A stretch of 64,000 nucleotides of DNA from Pseudomonadota bacterium (GCA_018241365.1 JAFEDX010000195.1:33156-97155), one strand, 5' to 3'; counted from the stretch's first letter, positions 44,710 through 54,816 are shown. Made by a program: numbers and translations. The notes: generated by a model from the sequence alone, not told the origin.

Positions 44710-45875
44710 AGACCATGAGCCGAAATCACGATCCGGTCCGGATGGCGTGGCGTGCCAGCGTGTTGGGTGCGGCATCGCTCGGTGTGGCGTTGCTCGTGGG
44801 TTGCTCCGGCAAACCGCCGCAGCAGGAGTCGACTACACCGCACAACGTGACGCTGACGAAGGAACAGCAGCAGAGCCTAAAGGTCGTCACCGTCGCGCCG
44901 GCGCAATACCACACCACCATCACCACCACCGGCGTGGTCGATTTCGACCACAACCGCGCCACCGATGTGCTGGCGCCGTTCTCCGGCGCGGTCACCCGGG
45001 TGCTGGCGGAACAAGGCCAGCAGGTGAAGAAGGGCCAGGCGCTGGCGACGCTGGATTCCCCCGATTTCGCGGCGGCGGCCGGGGCCTACCGCAAGACGCT
45101 GCTGGCGGCGAGCGCGGCGGATTCGGTCGCCAGCAACGACCGCGCGCTGTTTGCCCAGCAGGCGATTTCCGCACGCGAGAATGCGCAGGCGCAAGCCGAT
45201 GCGGCCAGCGCCGACGCCGACCGCGCAGCCGCGTTGCAGACGCTGGTGTCGCTGCACGTCGATCCGCAAACGATCGCCGACATCCGCGCCGGCAAGCCGG
45301 TGGCGAACGGGCAAGGGGTGATCCGTGCGCCGATCGCCGGCACCGTGGTCGTGAAATCGATCGCGCCGGGCCAGACGATCGCGGCCGGCACGACCACGTG
45401 CTTCACCATCGCCGATACCGCGAAGATGTGGGTGATGGCGCAAGTGTTCGGCGACGATGTCGCACGCGTGCACGACGGCGATGCCGCGGCGGTGGTCAGC
45501 GGCGATGGCGGCAAGCCGGTCGCTGGTACCGTCACCAATGTCGGCGCGGTGATCGATCCGGACACGCGTTCGGTGAATGCACGCGTCAGTGTCGAAAATC
45601 CCGGTGGCGAGCTGAAGAAACAGATGTACGTGAGCGTGCACATCCGCTCGCGCGGGCAGCACGAGGGGCTGCTGGTGCCGGTGTCGGCGGTGTTGCGTGA
45701 CGACGAGAACCTGCCGTTCGTGTACGTGGTCGAGGCCGACGGCAGCTACGCGCGCCACCCGGTGACACTGGGCGCGCGCGTGGACGACCGCTACGTGATT
45801 CCCGAAGGACTCCACGCCGGCGACAAGGTCGTGGTGGACGGCTCGATCTTCCTGCACTTCATCCAGACCCAATGA
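44706..45875 (+). CDS. RND efflux periplasmic adaptor (CzcB/CusB-like)
   Basis: The 389-aa protein has a lipoprotein-like signal (SLGVALLVGC), a barrel-sandwich lipoyl-type domain (DVLAPFSGAVTRVLAEQGQQVKKGQAL), an alpha-hairpin and membrane-proximal domains (NLPFVYVVEADGSYARHPVTLG). It bridges the inner-membrane pump and the outer-membrane channel. No His-rich metal-binding extension is seen. It overlaps its neighbours by 4 nt at each end. Confidence 0.92.
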   Translation: MKTMSRNHDPVRMAWRASVLGAASLGVALLVGCSGKPPQQESTTPHNVTLTKEQQQSLKVVTVAPAQYHTTITTTGVVDFDHNRATDVLAPFSGAVTRVLAEQGQQVKKGQALATLDSPDFAAAAGAYRKTLLAASAADSVASNDRALFAQQAISARENAQAQADAASADADRAAALQTLVSLHVDPQTIADIRAGKPVANGQGVIRAPIAGTVVVKSIAPGQTIAAGTTTCFTIADTAKMWVMAQVFGDDVARVHDGDAAAVVSGDGGKPVAGTVTNVGAVIDPDTRSVNARVSVENPGGELKKQMYVSVHIRSRGQHEGLLVPVSAVLRDDENLPFVYVVEADGSYARHPVTLGARVDDRYVIPEGLHAGDKVVVDGSIFLHFIQTQ

Positions 45876-48800
45876 ACGCGCAGCTTCCGCAAGGTGAAGC
45901 GCCGCGCAAGGCGTCGCTCATCAACCGCATCGTCGCGTTCGCGCTGGAGCAGCGGCTGCTGATCGTGCTGTTGTCGCTGGGCATGGCGGCCGCCGGTGTA
46001 TGGGCCTACAAGGTCCTGCCGATGGACGCCTACCCGAACCTGTCGCCGCCGATGGTGGAGATCATCACCCAGTGGCCGGGCCATTCGGCGGAGGAAGTCG
46101 AGCGTCTGATCACGGTGCCGGTCGAGCTCGGCATGAATGCGATCCCAGGGCTCGTGACCAAACGTTCGATTTCGCTGTATGGACTGTCCGACGTCACGCT
46201 GACCTTCAGCGACAGTACCGATCACTATTTCGCACGCCAGCGCGTGTACAACCGCCTGCCGCAGATCACGCTGCCCACCGGCGTTGCGCCATCCATCTCG
46301 CCGATGTCGCCGCCTTCCGGACTGGTCTATCGCTACGTCCTGCAGAGCACAGACCGTTCGCCGATGGAACTCAAGACGCTGGAAGACTGGGTGATCGCGC
46401 CGCAGTACCGTTCGGTGCCTGGCGTCGCCGACGATTCCGCGTTCGGCGGCGGCAACATGCAGTACCAGGTGCTGCTGAATCCGGTGAAGATCGCGGCGCT
46501 CGGGTTGTCGGTGTCGCAGATCGAAGCCTCGCTGGCCGCCAACAACTCCAACGCCGGCGGCGGCTTCTACCAGCAGGGCGGGCAGTTCTTCTACGTGCGC
46601 GGCCTCGGCCGCATCAAGACGCCCGAGGACATTGGCAACATCGTGCTGGCCGTGCACGACGGTACGCCAATCCTGGTCAAGGATGTCGCCAAGGTCGAAA
46701 TCGGCATCGCGCCGCGCCTTGGCGAATTCGGCTACATGAGCCAGAACGACGCGGTCGAAGGCGTGATCCTGGCGTTGACCGGCTCGAAGACCGAGGACGT
46801 GCTGAAACTCGTCGAGGCCAAGACGAAGGAGTTGAACGAGACGATCCTGCCGAAGGACGTGAGGATCCATCCGTTCTACGACCTGACCGACCTGATCAAC
46901 CAGACCAAGGGCGTGGTAATGCACAACCTCACGGTTGGGCTGGTGCTGGTGATCGTGGTGCTGGTGTTCTTCCTGTACGACGTGCGCGCCGGCCTGATCG
47001 TCGCGGTCACGGTGCCGCTGGCCTTGCTGTTCGCGTTCCTGTGCCTCGACATCAAGAACGCCTCGGCCAACCTGTTGTCGATCGGCGCGGTGGATTTCGG
47101 CATCCTCGTGGATGGCGCGATCTTCATGGTCGAGAACATCTTCCGCGAGCTGGCCGCGCGCCGCGGCACCGAATACGACATCAAGCAGGTGATCCTCTCC
47201 GCCGCCGGCGAGATCGACCGTCCGCTGGTGTACGCGGTCGCGGTGATCGTGGCGAGCTTCCTGCCGATCTATTTCCTGACCGGTCCCTCGGGCACGCTGT
47301 TCAAGCCGATGGCCGACACCATGATCTTCGCGCTGATCGGCTCGCTGGTGGTCACGCTGACGCTGCTGCCGGTGCTGTGTGCGGTGTTCATGCGCCAGGG
47401 CGTGCGTGAGCGTCGCAATGCGATCTACGAGAAGTTCAAGGGCTGGTACGTGCGCTCGCTGGAACGGGCGCAGGAAAATCTGAAGTGGGTGATCGCAATC
47501 CCGGTGGTGTTGCTGATCCTGACCTGGGTGATGATGCAGGGCATCGGCGCCGAGTTCATGCCCAACCTCGACGAAGGCGCGCTGTGGGTGCGCGCGACCA
47601 TGCCGTACACCATCTCGTTCGAGAAGGCGTCGGAAATCTCGCCGCAGATTCGCGGTGTGTTGCGCTCATTTCCGATGGTCACCACGGTGACTTCCGAATT
47701 GGGGCGGCCCGACGACGGCACCGATTCCACCGGCTTCTTCAACGACGAGTTCTTCACCGGCCTGAAACCGTATTCGGAGTGGCACGATCCGAAGATCCGC
47801 AACAAGCAGGAATTGATCGCCGCGATCAATGCCAAGCTGCAGAAGTTCCCTGGCATCCAGTTCAACTTCACCCAGCCCGCCGAGGATGCGGTGGACGAAG
47901 CCGAGACGGGCCTGAAGAGCGCGCTGGCGGTCAAGATCTACGGTTCCGACCTGCAGGTGTTGCAGAAGGAAGGCAAGGCGATCAAGGCGGTGATGGAGAA
48001 GGTGCGTGGCATCACCGACGTGACGCTGGTGCACGAGCTGGGGCAGCCGAATCTCGCGATCGACATCGATCGCGCGAAGATCGCCCGTTACGGCCTCAAC
48101 GTCGACGATGTCAACAACCTCGTCAATGCCGCGATCGGTGGCAGCGTCGCCACCGAGGTGGTGCAGGGCGACAAGCAGTTCGACCTCGTGGTGCGCCTGC
48201 AGCGGCAATTCCGCGACAACCCCGCCGAGATCGGTGACATACCGGTGGCCACGCCGGGCGGGCAACAGATCCCCTTGAAGGAACTTGCGCACATTTCCAT
48301 CGCCAACGGTGCGTCCTTCATCTACCGCGAGAACAATTCACGTTACATCGGCGTGCAATTCTCGGTGGAAGGCCGCGACCTCGCCGGCGCGGTGGACGAT
48401 GCCATCGCGCAGGTTGCGAAGGATGTGAAATTGCCCCAGGGCTACCGCCTCGAATGGGGCGGCGAGTACAAGGAATACACGGCGTCGCGGGCGCAGATGC
48501 AGGTGATCCTGCCGCTCACCGTGATCGTGATCTTCGGGCTGCTGTTCGTGCTGTACGGCAACTTCAAGTTCCCGTTGATCACCGTGGTCGGCGTGCTGCT
48601 GTCGGCGCCGGTCGGCGCGGTGTTCGCGATGTGGGTGACCGGCACGCCGTTCTCGGTATCGTCCGGAATTGGCTTCATCGTGTTGTTCGGCGTGTCAGTG
48701 CTGACCGGCGTGGTCTACATCTCGTGCGCGAATGAATTGCGGCTGGGCGGCATGGACAGGTTCAAGGCTGCGCACGCGGCCGCGGTGCTGCGCCTGCGCC

Positions 48801-48997
48801 CGATCCTGATGACAGCGCTGGTGGCCGCGCTGGGCCTGCTGCCGGCGGCCATCGCGCACGGCGTCGGTACCGATTCACAGCGTCCGTTTGCGCTGGTGAT
48901 CGTGGCCGGGATGATCTCGCGCCTCGCGATCGGCATCTTCCTGATGCCGGCGCTGTACAAGCTGGTCGCGCGCGAGGGCGACCACCTGCAGGTGTGA
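45872..48997 (+). CDS. Heavy-metal-type RND efflux permease (CzcA/CusA family)
   Basis: The 1041-aa protein has twelve transmembrane helices and two large periplasmic loops. The TM4 signature AVDFGILVDGAIFMVEN is typical of the HME (metal) branch rather than the drug (HAE1) branch. It should use the proton gradient to export divalent (Zn/Co/Cd/Ni) or monovalent (Cu/Ag) metal; the metal cannot be told from the sequence. The Zur-like box upstream hints at zinc. It is the last gene of the operon. Confidence 0.93.
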   Translation: MNAQLPQGEAPRKASLINRIVAFALEQRLLIVLLSLGMAAAGVWAYKVLPMDAYPNLSPPMVEIITQWPGHSAEEVERLITVPVELGMNAIPGLVTKRSISLYGLSDVTLTFSDSTDHYFARQRVYNRLPQITLPTGVAPSISPMSPPSGLVYRYVLQSTDRSPMELKTLEDWVIAPQYRSVPGVADDSAFGGGNMQYQVLLNPVKIAALGLSVSQIEASLAANNSNAGGGFYQQGGQFFYVRGLGRIKTPEDIGNIVLAVHDGTPILVKDVAKVEIGIAPRLGEFGYMSQNDAVEGVILALTGSKTEDVLKLVEAKTKELNETILPKDVRIHPFYDLTDLINQTKGVVMHNLTVGLVLVIVVLVFFLYDVRAGLIVAVTVPLALLFAFLCLDIKNASANLLSIGAVDFGILVDGAIFMVENIFRELAARRGTEYDIKQVILSAAGEIDRPLVYAVAVIVASFLPIYFLTGPSGTLFKPMADTMIFALIGSLVVTLTLLPVLCAVFMRQGVRERRNAIYEKFKGWYVRSLERAQENLKWVIAIPVVLLILTWVMMQGIGAEFMPNLDEGALWVRATMPYTISFEKASEISPQIRGVLRSFPMVTTVTSELGRPDDGTDSTGFFNDEFFTGLKPYSEWHDPKIRNKQELIAAINAKLQKFPGIQFNFTQPAEDAVDEAETGLKSALAVKIYGSDLQVLQKEGKAIKAVMEKVRGITDVTLVHELGQPNLAIDIDRAKIARYGLNVDDVNNLVNAAIGGSVATEVVQGDKQFDLVVRLQRQFRDNPAEIGDIPVATPGGQQIPLKELAHISIANGASFIYRENNSRYIGVQFSVEGRDLAGAVDDAIAQVAKDVKLPQGYRLEWGGEYKEYTASRAQMQVILPLTVIVIFGLLFVLYGNFKFPLITVVGVLLSAPVGAVFAMWVTGTPFSVSSGIGFIVLFGVSVLTGVVYISCANELRLGGMDRFKAAHAAAVLRLRPILMTALVAALGLLPAAIAHGVGTDSQRPFALVIVAGMISRLAIGIFLMPALYKLVAREGDHLQV

Positions 48998-49024
48998 AGG
49001 CCGTCGTGTTCCGCGGCGCTTTGC

Positions 49025-49435
49025 TCAGGCTTGGGTGGACCAGCAGAGCGTGCGCGGGATGTGCGAGCCGGTCTGCTGCGTCCACGCGCAGCGTATGGTG
49101 CCTGACAGGCCACGCGTAAGGATCCGGTTGGCGGATTCCTGCGCGTTGTACAGCTTGACGCGCCCTGCGCCGCCCATCGCCTCGATGTTCCCGTAACGCC
49201 GGAACAGCGCATCCATCACGGCGATTTCGCTTTCGACACGCGCACGCTCCTGCGTCGAAAGGAACCCGTACACGCCACCCTGATCCAGGCCTGCGCGCAC
49301 TTGCGCGGCCTGTTCGTGGAAGCTCTGCGGTGTGCTGAGATCGAAGGGCGCGCTGCCAGTGGGCACGACTGCCATGGCTGCGCTCGTCGCCAACAGCAAA
49401 CCCGCGACAACACCAACGTGGAAATGCGAACGCAT
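49025..49435 (-). CDS. Small secreted protein of unknown function
   Basis: The 136-aa protein has a signal peptide (MRSHFHVGVVAGLLLATSAAMA) and a mature part with a helical VESEIAVMDALFRRYGNIEAM and two Cys near the C-terminus (IRCAWTQQTGSHIPRTLCW). The codon pattern and signal peptide support a real gene. It is convergent with the RND operon and divergent from the dehydrogenase at 49593. No family is recognised. Confidence 0.6.
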   Translation of the reverse strand: MRSHFHVGVVAGLLLATSAAMAVVPTGSAPFDLSTPQSFHEQAAQVRAGLDQGGVYGFLSTQERARVESEIAVMDALFRRYGNIEAMGGAGRVKLYNAQESANRILTRGLSGTIRCAWTQQTGSHIPRTLCWSTQA

Positions 49436-49592
49436 GCTGCACCTGCTGCGTCATGGGCGCTCAGTCTGTGGCCTGCAAAGCTTCGCCCTGCCCGTGTTAT
49501 CGCGCCGTCAAATCGTGGTTGCCGCCAACGCCGCTGTGCCATGCCGCCGAGTGTCGGTACACTCACGGGCTGCCCAGCCAACCGCGCCGCCC

Positions 49593-50975
49593 ATGGACGC
49601 CATCGCTGAACTCGCCGCCTTGTTGTCCGTCGACCGCGTGCTGACCGGCGACGCCGACCTTGCCCATTACGGCCGCGATTGGACGCGCTGGTGGACGCCG
49701 GCGCCATTGGCGGTCGCGTTGCCGGAATCGATCGCCGAAGTGCAGGCCCTGGTGCGCTGGGCGGTCGGACACAAGGTGGCGATCGTTCCCTCGGGCGGAC
49801 GCACCGGCTTGTCGGGCGGCGCAGTGGCGGCGCACGGCGAGCTGGTGGTGTCGTTCGAACGCATGCACCGCATCCTCGGCTTTGACCCCCTGGATCGCAC
49901 GCTCACGGTCGAAGCAGGTGTGGTGACTGAAGCGGTGCAGAACGCCGCGCGCGAACATGGCCTGATCTATCCGGTCGATTTCGGCAGCCGCGGTTCCAGC
50001 CAGATCGGCGGCAACGTCGCGACCAACGCAGGCGGCATCCGCGTGATCCGCTATGGCATGACGCGCGCGTGGGTCAGCGGCCTGAAAGTGGTCACGGGCA
50101 CCGGCGAGTTGCTCGACCTCAACCGCGGGCTGGCCAAGAACGCCACCGGCTACGACCTGCGGCACCTGATGATCGGCTCCGAAGGCACGTTGGGACTCAT
50201 TGTCGAGGCCACGTTGCAGCTCACCGATCCGCCGCGTGATCCGCAGGTGATGCTGCTGGCCGTGCCAGCGTTGGATGCCGTAATGCAGTTGCTCACGCTG
50301 ATGCGTGAGCGGCTCTCGCTGGTCGCGTTCGAGTTCTTCACCGACAAGGCCTTGGTCCACGTGCTGGCGTATGGCGGCAAGCGGCCGTTCGAGGGCAACA
50401 GTCCGTTCTACGTTCTGCTCGAGTACGAGAACCCCGACGCCAACACCGAAGCCGCCGCGCTGGCGGCTTTCGAGCAGGCCATGCAGCAGGGCTGGGTGAC
50501 GGATGGTGTGATGGCGCAGAGCCAGACGCAGGCTGCCGAGCTGTGGCGGCTCCGTGAGGGCATCACCGAAAGCATCGCGCAGTACACGCCGTACAAGAAC
50601 GACGTGTCGGTACGCATTTCGAAAGTGCCGGCCTTCCTGGCCGACATGGACGCGCTGTTCGCGCGCGAGTATCCGGATTTCGAGGTGATCTGGTTCGGCC
50701 ACGTCGGGGACGGCAACCTGCACATCAGCGTGCTGAAACCCGACGCCATGGCGAAAGCGGACTTCGAGCGCGCCTGCGAGCGCGTGACCGGCCATTTGTG
50801 CGACGTGCTGGAACGTCACGGCGGCAGCATTTCCGCCGAGCACGGTGTTGGCTTGCTGAAGAAGCCGTACCTGTCGCGCGTGCGGTCCGAAGGCGAAATC
50901 GTGCTGATGCGCCAGCTCAAGCGGGTGTTCGACCCCCACGGCATCCTGAATCCCGGCAAGCTGCTGGACGCGTGA
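49593..50975 (+). CDS. FAD-linked D-2-hydroxyacid dehydrogenase (D-2-hydroxyglutarate dehydrogenase/GlcD-like)
   Basis: The 460-aa flavoprotein has an N-terminal PCMH-type FAD domain (VAIVPSGGRTGLSGGAV, GSRGSSQIGGNVATNAGG, GSEGTLGLI) and a C-terminal FAD-oxidase domain with WFGHVGDGNLHI and SAEHGVG, which carry the metal-binding His/Glu residues. Relatives oxidise D-2-hydroxyglutarate, a by-product of SerA, or D-lactate. serA is not nearby here. ATG 49593 is chosen; the frame is open upstream, but that part overlaps the divergent gene. Confidence 0.88.
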   Translation: MDAIAELAALLSVDRVLTGDADLAHYGRDWTRWWTPAPLAVALPESIAEVQALVRWAVGHKVAIVPSGGRTGLSGGAVAAHGELVVSFERMHRILGFDPLDRTLTVEAGVVTEAVQNAAREHGLIYPVDFGSRGSSQIGGNVATNAGGIRVIRYGMTRAWVSGLKVVTGTGELLDLNRGLAKNATGYDLRHLMIGSEGTLGLIVEATLQLTDPPRDPQVMLLAVPALDAVMQLLTLMRERLSLVAFEFFTDKALVHVLAYGGKRPFEGNSPFYVLLEYENPDANTEAAALAAFEQAMQQGWVTDGVMAQSQTQAAELWRLREGITESIAQYTPYKNDVSVRISKVPAFLADMDALFAREYPDFEVIWFGHVGDGNLHISVLKPDAMAKADFERACERVTGHLCDVLERHGGSISAEHGVGLLKKPYLSRVRSEGEIVLMRQLKRVFDPHGILNPGKLLDA

Positions 50976-51001
50976 TCCGCAACGACCAGAAGGCTGCCTG
51001 A

Positions 51002-52030
51002 TCAGCCCCAGCCCGCGAGCTGCCGCAGCGCGATGTCGGCCAACGCTGACGCGTGCGCGCGGCTGTCGTTGAGCGCGGGGATGTAGCGGAACTGCTTGCC
51101 GCCGTTGGTGAGGAAGGTCGCGCGATAGCGCAGGGCGATTTCCTCCAGCGTTTCCAGGCAGTCCACCGCGAAGCCGGGGCACAGCACGTCGAGGGTTGCG
51201 ACATCCTGCCGCGCCAGTTGCCCGATCATTTCGTCGGTGTACGGCCGCAGCCATGGTTGCCGGCCGAGGCGCGACTGGAACGTCACCAGCAGATCGTCGT
51301 TCGCGAGCCCGAGTGCATCGCCCAGGCGGCGCGCGGTTTCGCGGCATTGCTCGGGATACGGATCACCCGCCCTGGCGTATTTTTCCGGGATGCCGTGGAA
51401 GCTCAGCAGCAGTTTGTCGCCGCGGCCATGCTGCGCCCAGTGCGCCTGCACGCTGCCGACCAGGGCAGCCAAATACCCGGCGTCGGCGTGGTAGTCGTCG
51501 ATGATGTGCAGCGCCGGCGTCCAGCGCAGGGTTTGCATGGCGCGCATCACGGCGTCCAGTGCGGCGCCGGTCGAGGTGGCCGAGTACTGCGGGAACAGCG
51601 GCAGCACCAGCAGGCGACGCACGCCGCTGCGCATCAGGTCCGCCACGACCGTCTGCACTGACGGTTCGCCGTAGGTCATCGCCAGCGCGGTGGCGACCTT
51701 GCCTCCACGGCGCCGGGAGATTTCCGCACCGACGGCTTGTTCGAGGCGCTCGCTGAATACCAGCAGCGGCGAGCCATCGTTGCGCCAGACCTTGGCGTAG
51801 GCTTCGGCCGAGCGTGCCGGGCGCGTACGCAGGATCCAGCCGTGCAGGATCGGCCACCACAGCCAGCGCGGCAGCTCCACCACGCGCGGATCGGCCAGGA
51901 ATTCGGCAAGGTAATCGCGCACCGCATCGCGGGTGGGCGCCGCCGGCGTGCCAAGGTTCACCAGCAGCACGGCAGCCTTGGCCGCGGCGGGTGATTCAGG
52001 CGGGATTTCGAAACCGAGATAGCGGGGCAT
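51002..52030 (-). CDS. hemH: Ferrochelatase
   Basis: HemH inserts Fe2+ into protoporphyrin IX. The 342-aa protein has VLLVNLGTPAAPT at the N-terminus, the catalytic His in LLSFHGIPEKY and FQSRLGRQPWLRPYTDE followed by CPGFAVDCLETLEEI. The start at 52030 (MPRYLGFEIPPES) is chosen over the upstream in-frame Met at 52081. It is convergent with the dehydrogenase gene. Confidence 0.95.
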   Translation of the reverse strand: MPRYLGFEIPPESPAAAKAAVLLVNLGTPAAPTRDAVRDYLAEFLADPRVVELPRWLWWPILHGWILRTRPARSAEAYAKVWRNDGSPLLVFSERLEQAVGAEISRRRGGKVATALAMTYGEPSVQTVVADLMRSGVRRLLVLPLFPQYSATSTGAALDAVMRAMQTLRWTPALHIIDDYHADAGYLAALVGSVQAHWAQHGRGDKLLLSFHGIPEKYARAGDPYPEQCRETARRLGDALGLANDDLLVTFQSRLGRQPWLRPYTDEMIGQLARQDVATLDVLCPGFAVDCLETLEEIALRYRATFLTNGGKQFRYIPALNDSRAHASALADIALRQLAGWG

Positions 52031-52188
52031 GCGGCGCGGTCCTGCTCGCGAACGTCGGCGAAGCCGTGCAGAGTCTGCCACAGCACGCCGTCAACGGATG
52101 CCAGGACCGGGCGTTGGCATGTCTGTCGGGACGTGGATCGGGCATGACGAGCCAAGTCTGCCCGCCGTGTCGCAGGTGCTGGCTGCGC

Positions 52189-52194
52189 TACACT
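52189..52194 (+). promoter_or_regulatory. Candidate -10 box for tatABC
   Basis: TACACT within GCTACACTGG lies 66 nt upstream of tatA. The same GCGCTACACT string occurs before the gene at 24989. The -35 is not evident. Confidence 0.35.
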
Positions 52195-52259
52195 GGGCAC
52201 TGGCGGAAAGCCTCCACCGCGCCCCGCGGTGATCCGGCCTGATTCCGCACGAGGTCATC

Positions 52260-52526
52260 ATGGGTTTTGACAGTATCTGGCACTGGTTGTTGTTGCTCGT
52301 GATCGTGCTGGTGATTTTCGGGACGGGCAAGCTGACCAAGATCGGCCCCGATCTCGGCAACGCCGTGCGCGGTTTCAAGAAGGCGCTGCAGGGCGACGAC
52401 GAAGCCGACAAGGCGAAGGCTGCCGGCAACAACGAGAAGCTGCAGGCCGATCCGCCGCCTGCCGCTCCCGGCACCACGCAGCAGGAACAGCGCGATTCCG
52501 CCGAGTCGAAGCGCGGGTCTGAATAA
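52260..52526 (+). CDS. tatA: Sec-independent translocase protein TatA
   Basis: The 88-aa protein has an N-terminal transmembrane helix (IWHWLLLLVIVLVIFGTGKL), the F-G hinge, an amphipathic helix (IGPDLGNAVRGFKKAL) and an acidic/Pro tail. TatA forms the pore of the twin-arginine system. It is the first gene of tatABC. Confidence 0.95.
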   Translation: MGFDSIWHWLLLLVIVLVIFGTGKLTKIGPDLGNAVRGFKKALQGDDEADKAKAAGNNEKLQADPPPAAPGTTQQEQRDSAESKRGSE

Positions 52527-52544
52527 CCGGCGCGGTACGCCGCG

Positions 52545-52895
52545 ATGATCGAGCTCAACTTCAGCAAGCTGTTGCTGCTGGCGGTGATTGCGCTGGTGGT
52601 GCTTGGTCCGGAAAAACTTCCGAAGGCTGCGCGCATGGCTGGCGCGATGCTGCGGCGCCTGCGCCTCGGCTGGGAGAGCGTGCGCAGCGAAGTCGAGCGC
52701 GAGCTCGAGATCGAGGAGATCAAGCGCGCCGCAAAGGAAGCTGCGGACCGCGCCGATGCGGTGCAAAAGGCCGCCGAATCCGAAGCGCGTTCGGCACACG
52801 CGGTCGTGAACGCAACCGTGGCGGAAGTGGCGAACACTGCGGCGCCTGTCGCAAGCGACGCCGGCAACGAAGAAGTCCGTCATGGCGATGCCTGA
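52545..52895 (+). CDS. tatB: Sec-independent translocase protein TatB
   Basis: The 116-aa protein has the hydrophobic helix LLLLAVIALVVLGPEKLPKAAR with the Glu and Pro typical of TatB, then a long charged helix. TatB with TatC forms the receptor for twin-arginine signal peptides. Its end overlaps tatC by 14 nt. Confidence 0.94.
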   Translation: MIELNFSKLLLLAVIALVVLGPEKLPKAARMAGAMLRRLRLGWESVRSEVERELEIEEIKRAAKEAADRADAVQKAAESEARSAHAVVNATVAEVANTAAPVASDAGNEEVRHGDA

Positions 52896-53679
52896 GCGCG
52901 ATCCCGAAAAGGGTGCCGACAAGGATTCGGGTTTCGACCTCGAACAGGGCTTGTTCTCGCACCTGCTGGAACTGCGCTCGCGCCTGATGAAGGCGATCGC
53001 CTGCGTGGTGATCGTGCTGGTTTGCCTGGTGCCGTTTGCCAACCGGCTGTATGGCTGGCTCGCGGAACCGCTGGTCAAGCGCCTGCCGCATGGCGCGCAC
53101 ATGATCGCCACGCAGGTCGCCAGCCCGTTCCTGACGCCGCTGAAATTCGCGTTCTACATCGCGCTGTTCGCCAGCATGCCGGTGATCGTCTACCAGCTGT
53201 GGGCGTTCGTCAGCCCCGGCCTGTACCGGCACGAAAAGCGCCTCGCACGGCCTTTGCTGGTCGCCTCGGTGCTGTTGTTCTATTGCGGCTGCGCGTTCGC
53301 GTATTTCCTGGTGCTGCCGGCGGCGTTTCATTTCCTCACCATGGTCACGCCGCCGGGCGTCGAGATGATGACCGACATCACGCACTACCTCGACTTCGTG
53401 ATGCTGGTGTTCTTCGCGTTCGGCCTGTGCTTCGAGATTCCGGTGATCCAGGTGATCGTGGCGGCGACCGGGCTGGTGAGCCTGCAGAAGCTCAAGAGCT
53501 GGCGGCGTTACGCCATCGTCGCCGCGGCGGCTGTCGCGGCGATCATCACCCCGCCCGACATCACCTCGATGCTGCTGCTGCTGGTGCCGATGGTGATCCT
53601 GTACGAAATGGGCCTGGTCGCGGTGCGCGTGCTGGTGAAGCCGAAACCCGCGCCGGATGCGGCAGGGCAATCGTATTGA
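52882..53679 (+). CDS. tatC: Sec-independent translocase protein TatC
   Basis: The 265-aa inner-membrane protein has six helices with SHLLELRSRLMKAI at the N-terminus and the conserved FxxCFEIPV region. TatC recognises the twin-arginine motif. It starts within tatB and is followed by dinB 6 nt downstream. Confidence 0.96.
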   Translation: MAMPERDPEKGADKDSGFDLEQGLFSHLLELRSRLMKAIACVVIVLVCLVPFANRLYGWLAEPLVKRLPHGAHMIATQVASPFLTPLKFAFYIALFASMPVIVYQLWAFVSPGLYRHEKRLARPLLVASVLLFYCGCAFAYFLVLPAAFHFLTMVTPPGVEMMTDITHYLDFVMLVFFAFGLCFEIPVIQVIVAATGLVSLQKLKSWRRYAIVAAAAVAAIITPPDITSMLLLLVPMVILYEMGLVAVRVLVKPKPAPDAAGQSY

Positions 53680-53685
53680 CCCGCC

Positions 53686-54813
53686 GTGAGCGTGCCGCCG
53701 CGCAAGATCGTGCACGTGGACATGGATGCGTTCTACGCATCGGTGGAGCAGCGTGACGATCCATCCCTGCGCGGGCGGCCGGTCGTCGTCGCGTGGAAAG
53801 GTGCGCGTTCGGTGGTCTGCGCCGCCAGTTACGAAGCGCGCAAGTTCGGCGTGCATTCGGCGATGCCGGCGCTGCGCGCCGAACGCCTGTGCCCGCGGGC
53901 CGTGTTCGTGCCGCCGGATTTCGCGCGCTACAAGGCGGTGTCACGGCAGGTACGCGAAATCTTCGCGCGGCATACCGACTTGATCGAACCCTTGTCGCTG
54001 GACGAGGCGTACCTCGATGTCACGGTCAACAAGTCGGGATTCGCGTCCGCGACGGCGGTCGCCGAGGACATCCGCGCCGCGATTCGCGCGGAAACGCAGT
54101 TGACGGCATCCGCTGGTGTCGCGCCCAACAAGTTCCTCGCCAAGATCGCGTCGGATTTCCGCAAGCCCGACGGTTTGTTCGTGGTGCGTCCGCGCGAGGC
54201 GTTGGGTTTCCTCGCACCCTTGCCGGTCGAGCGCCTGCCCGGTGTCGGCAAGGTCATGCAGCGCAAGCTCGCCGAGCTGGATGTGGCGACCATTGCCGAA
54301 TTGCGGGCGTTCGATCCGGATGAGCTGGAACGGCGCTTCGGGCGTTACGGCAAACGCCTGCACGAGTTGTCGCTGGGCATCGACGAGCGCCCGGTGACGC
54401 CGGACCGACCGACCCTGCAGATTTCCAGCGAGGACACCTTCGAACACGACCTTGCGCTTGAAGACCTCACTCCGCACATCGCGCGTCTGGCCGAACACAC
54501 CTGGGCCGCGCACCAGCGCGAAGCGCAGGCGCCGCATGCGCGGATCGCGCGCAGCGTCGTGCTGAAGCTCAAGACCTCCGATTTCCGGATACTGACGCGG
54601 ACCCTGACGCCGGCGGAGCGGCCGACCTCGGCACGCATGCTGGCCGAGATTGCGTGCGCATTGCGCGCGCGGGTATTGCTGCCGCCACGCACGCGTTACC
54701 GGCTGGTCGGTGTCGGACTGGCCGGCTTCGTCGATCGCGACAGTTTCGAGGCGCAGGCAGAGTTGTTCGACGTGCAGGAGGGCCGGCAGGCCCGGCTCGT
54801 CTCGCAGGCGTAA
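53686..54813 (+). CDS. dinB: DNA polymerase IV
   Basis: The 375-aa Y-family polymerase starts at GTG 53686. The catalytic residues lie in VDMDAFYASVE and SLDEAYLDVT, followed by SAGVAPNKFLAKIASD, a helix-hairpin-helix (LPGVGKVM) and the little-finger domain. The usual C-terminal beta-clamp-binding peptide is replaced by ELFDVQEGRQARLVSQA. It performs translesion synthesis. No LexA box is seen in the tight gap after tatC. Confidence 0.94.
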   Translation: MSVPPRKIVHVDMDAFYASVEQRDDPSLRGRPVVVAWKGARSVVCAASYEARKFGVHSAMPALRAERLCPRAVFVPPDFARYKAVSRQVREIFARHTDLIEPLSLDEAYLDVTVNKSGFASATAVAEDIRAAIRAETQLTASAGVAPNKFLAKIASDFRKPDGLFVVRPREALGFLAPLPVERLPGVGKVMQRKLAELDVATIAELRAFDPDELERRFGRYGKRLHELSLGIDERPVTPDRPTLQISSEDTFEHDLALEDLTPHIARLAEHTWAAHQREAQAPHARIARSVVLKLKTSDFRILTRTLTPAERPTSARMLAEIACALRARVLLPPRTRYRLVGVGLAGFVDRDSFEAQAELFDVQEGRQARLVSQA

Positions 54814-54816
54814 AGG

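Noticed and set aside
43198..48997. Drug (HAE1-type) efflux pump
   Set aside because: The TM4 motif DFGILVDGAIFMVEN belongs to the heavy-metal branch, so a drug pump was not called.
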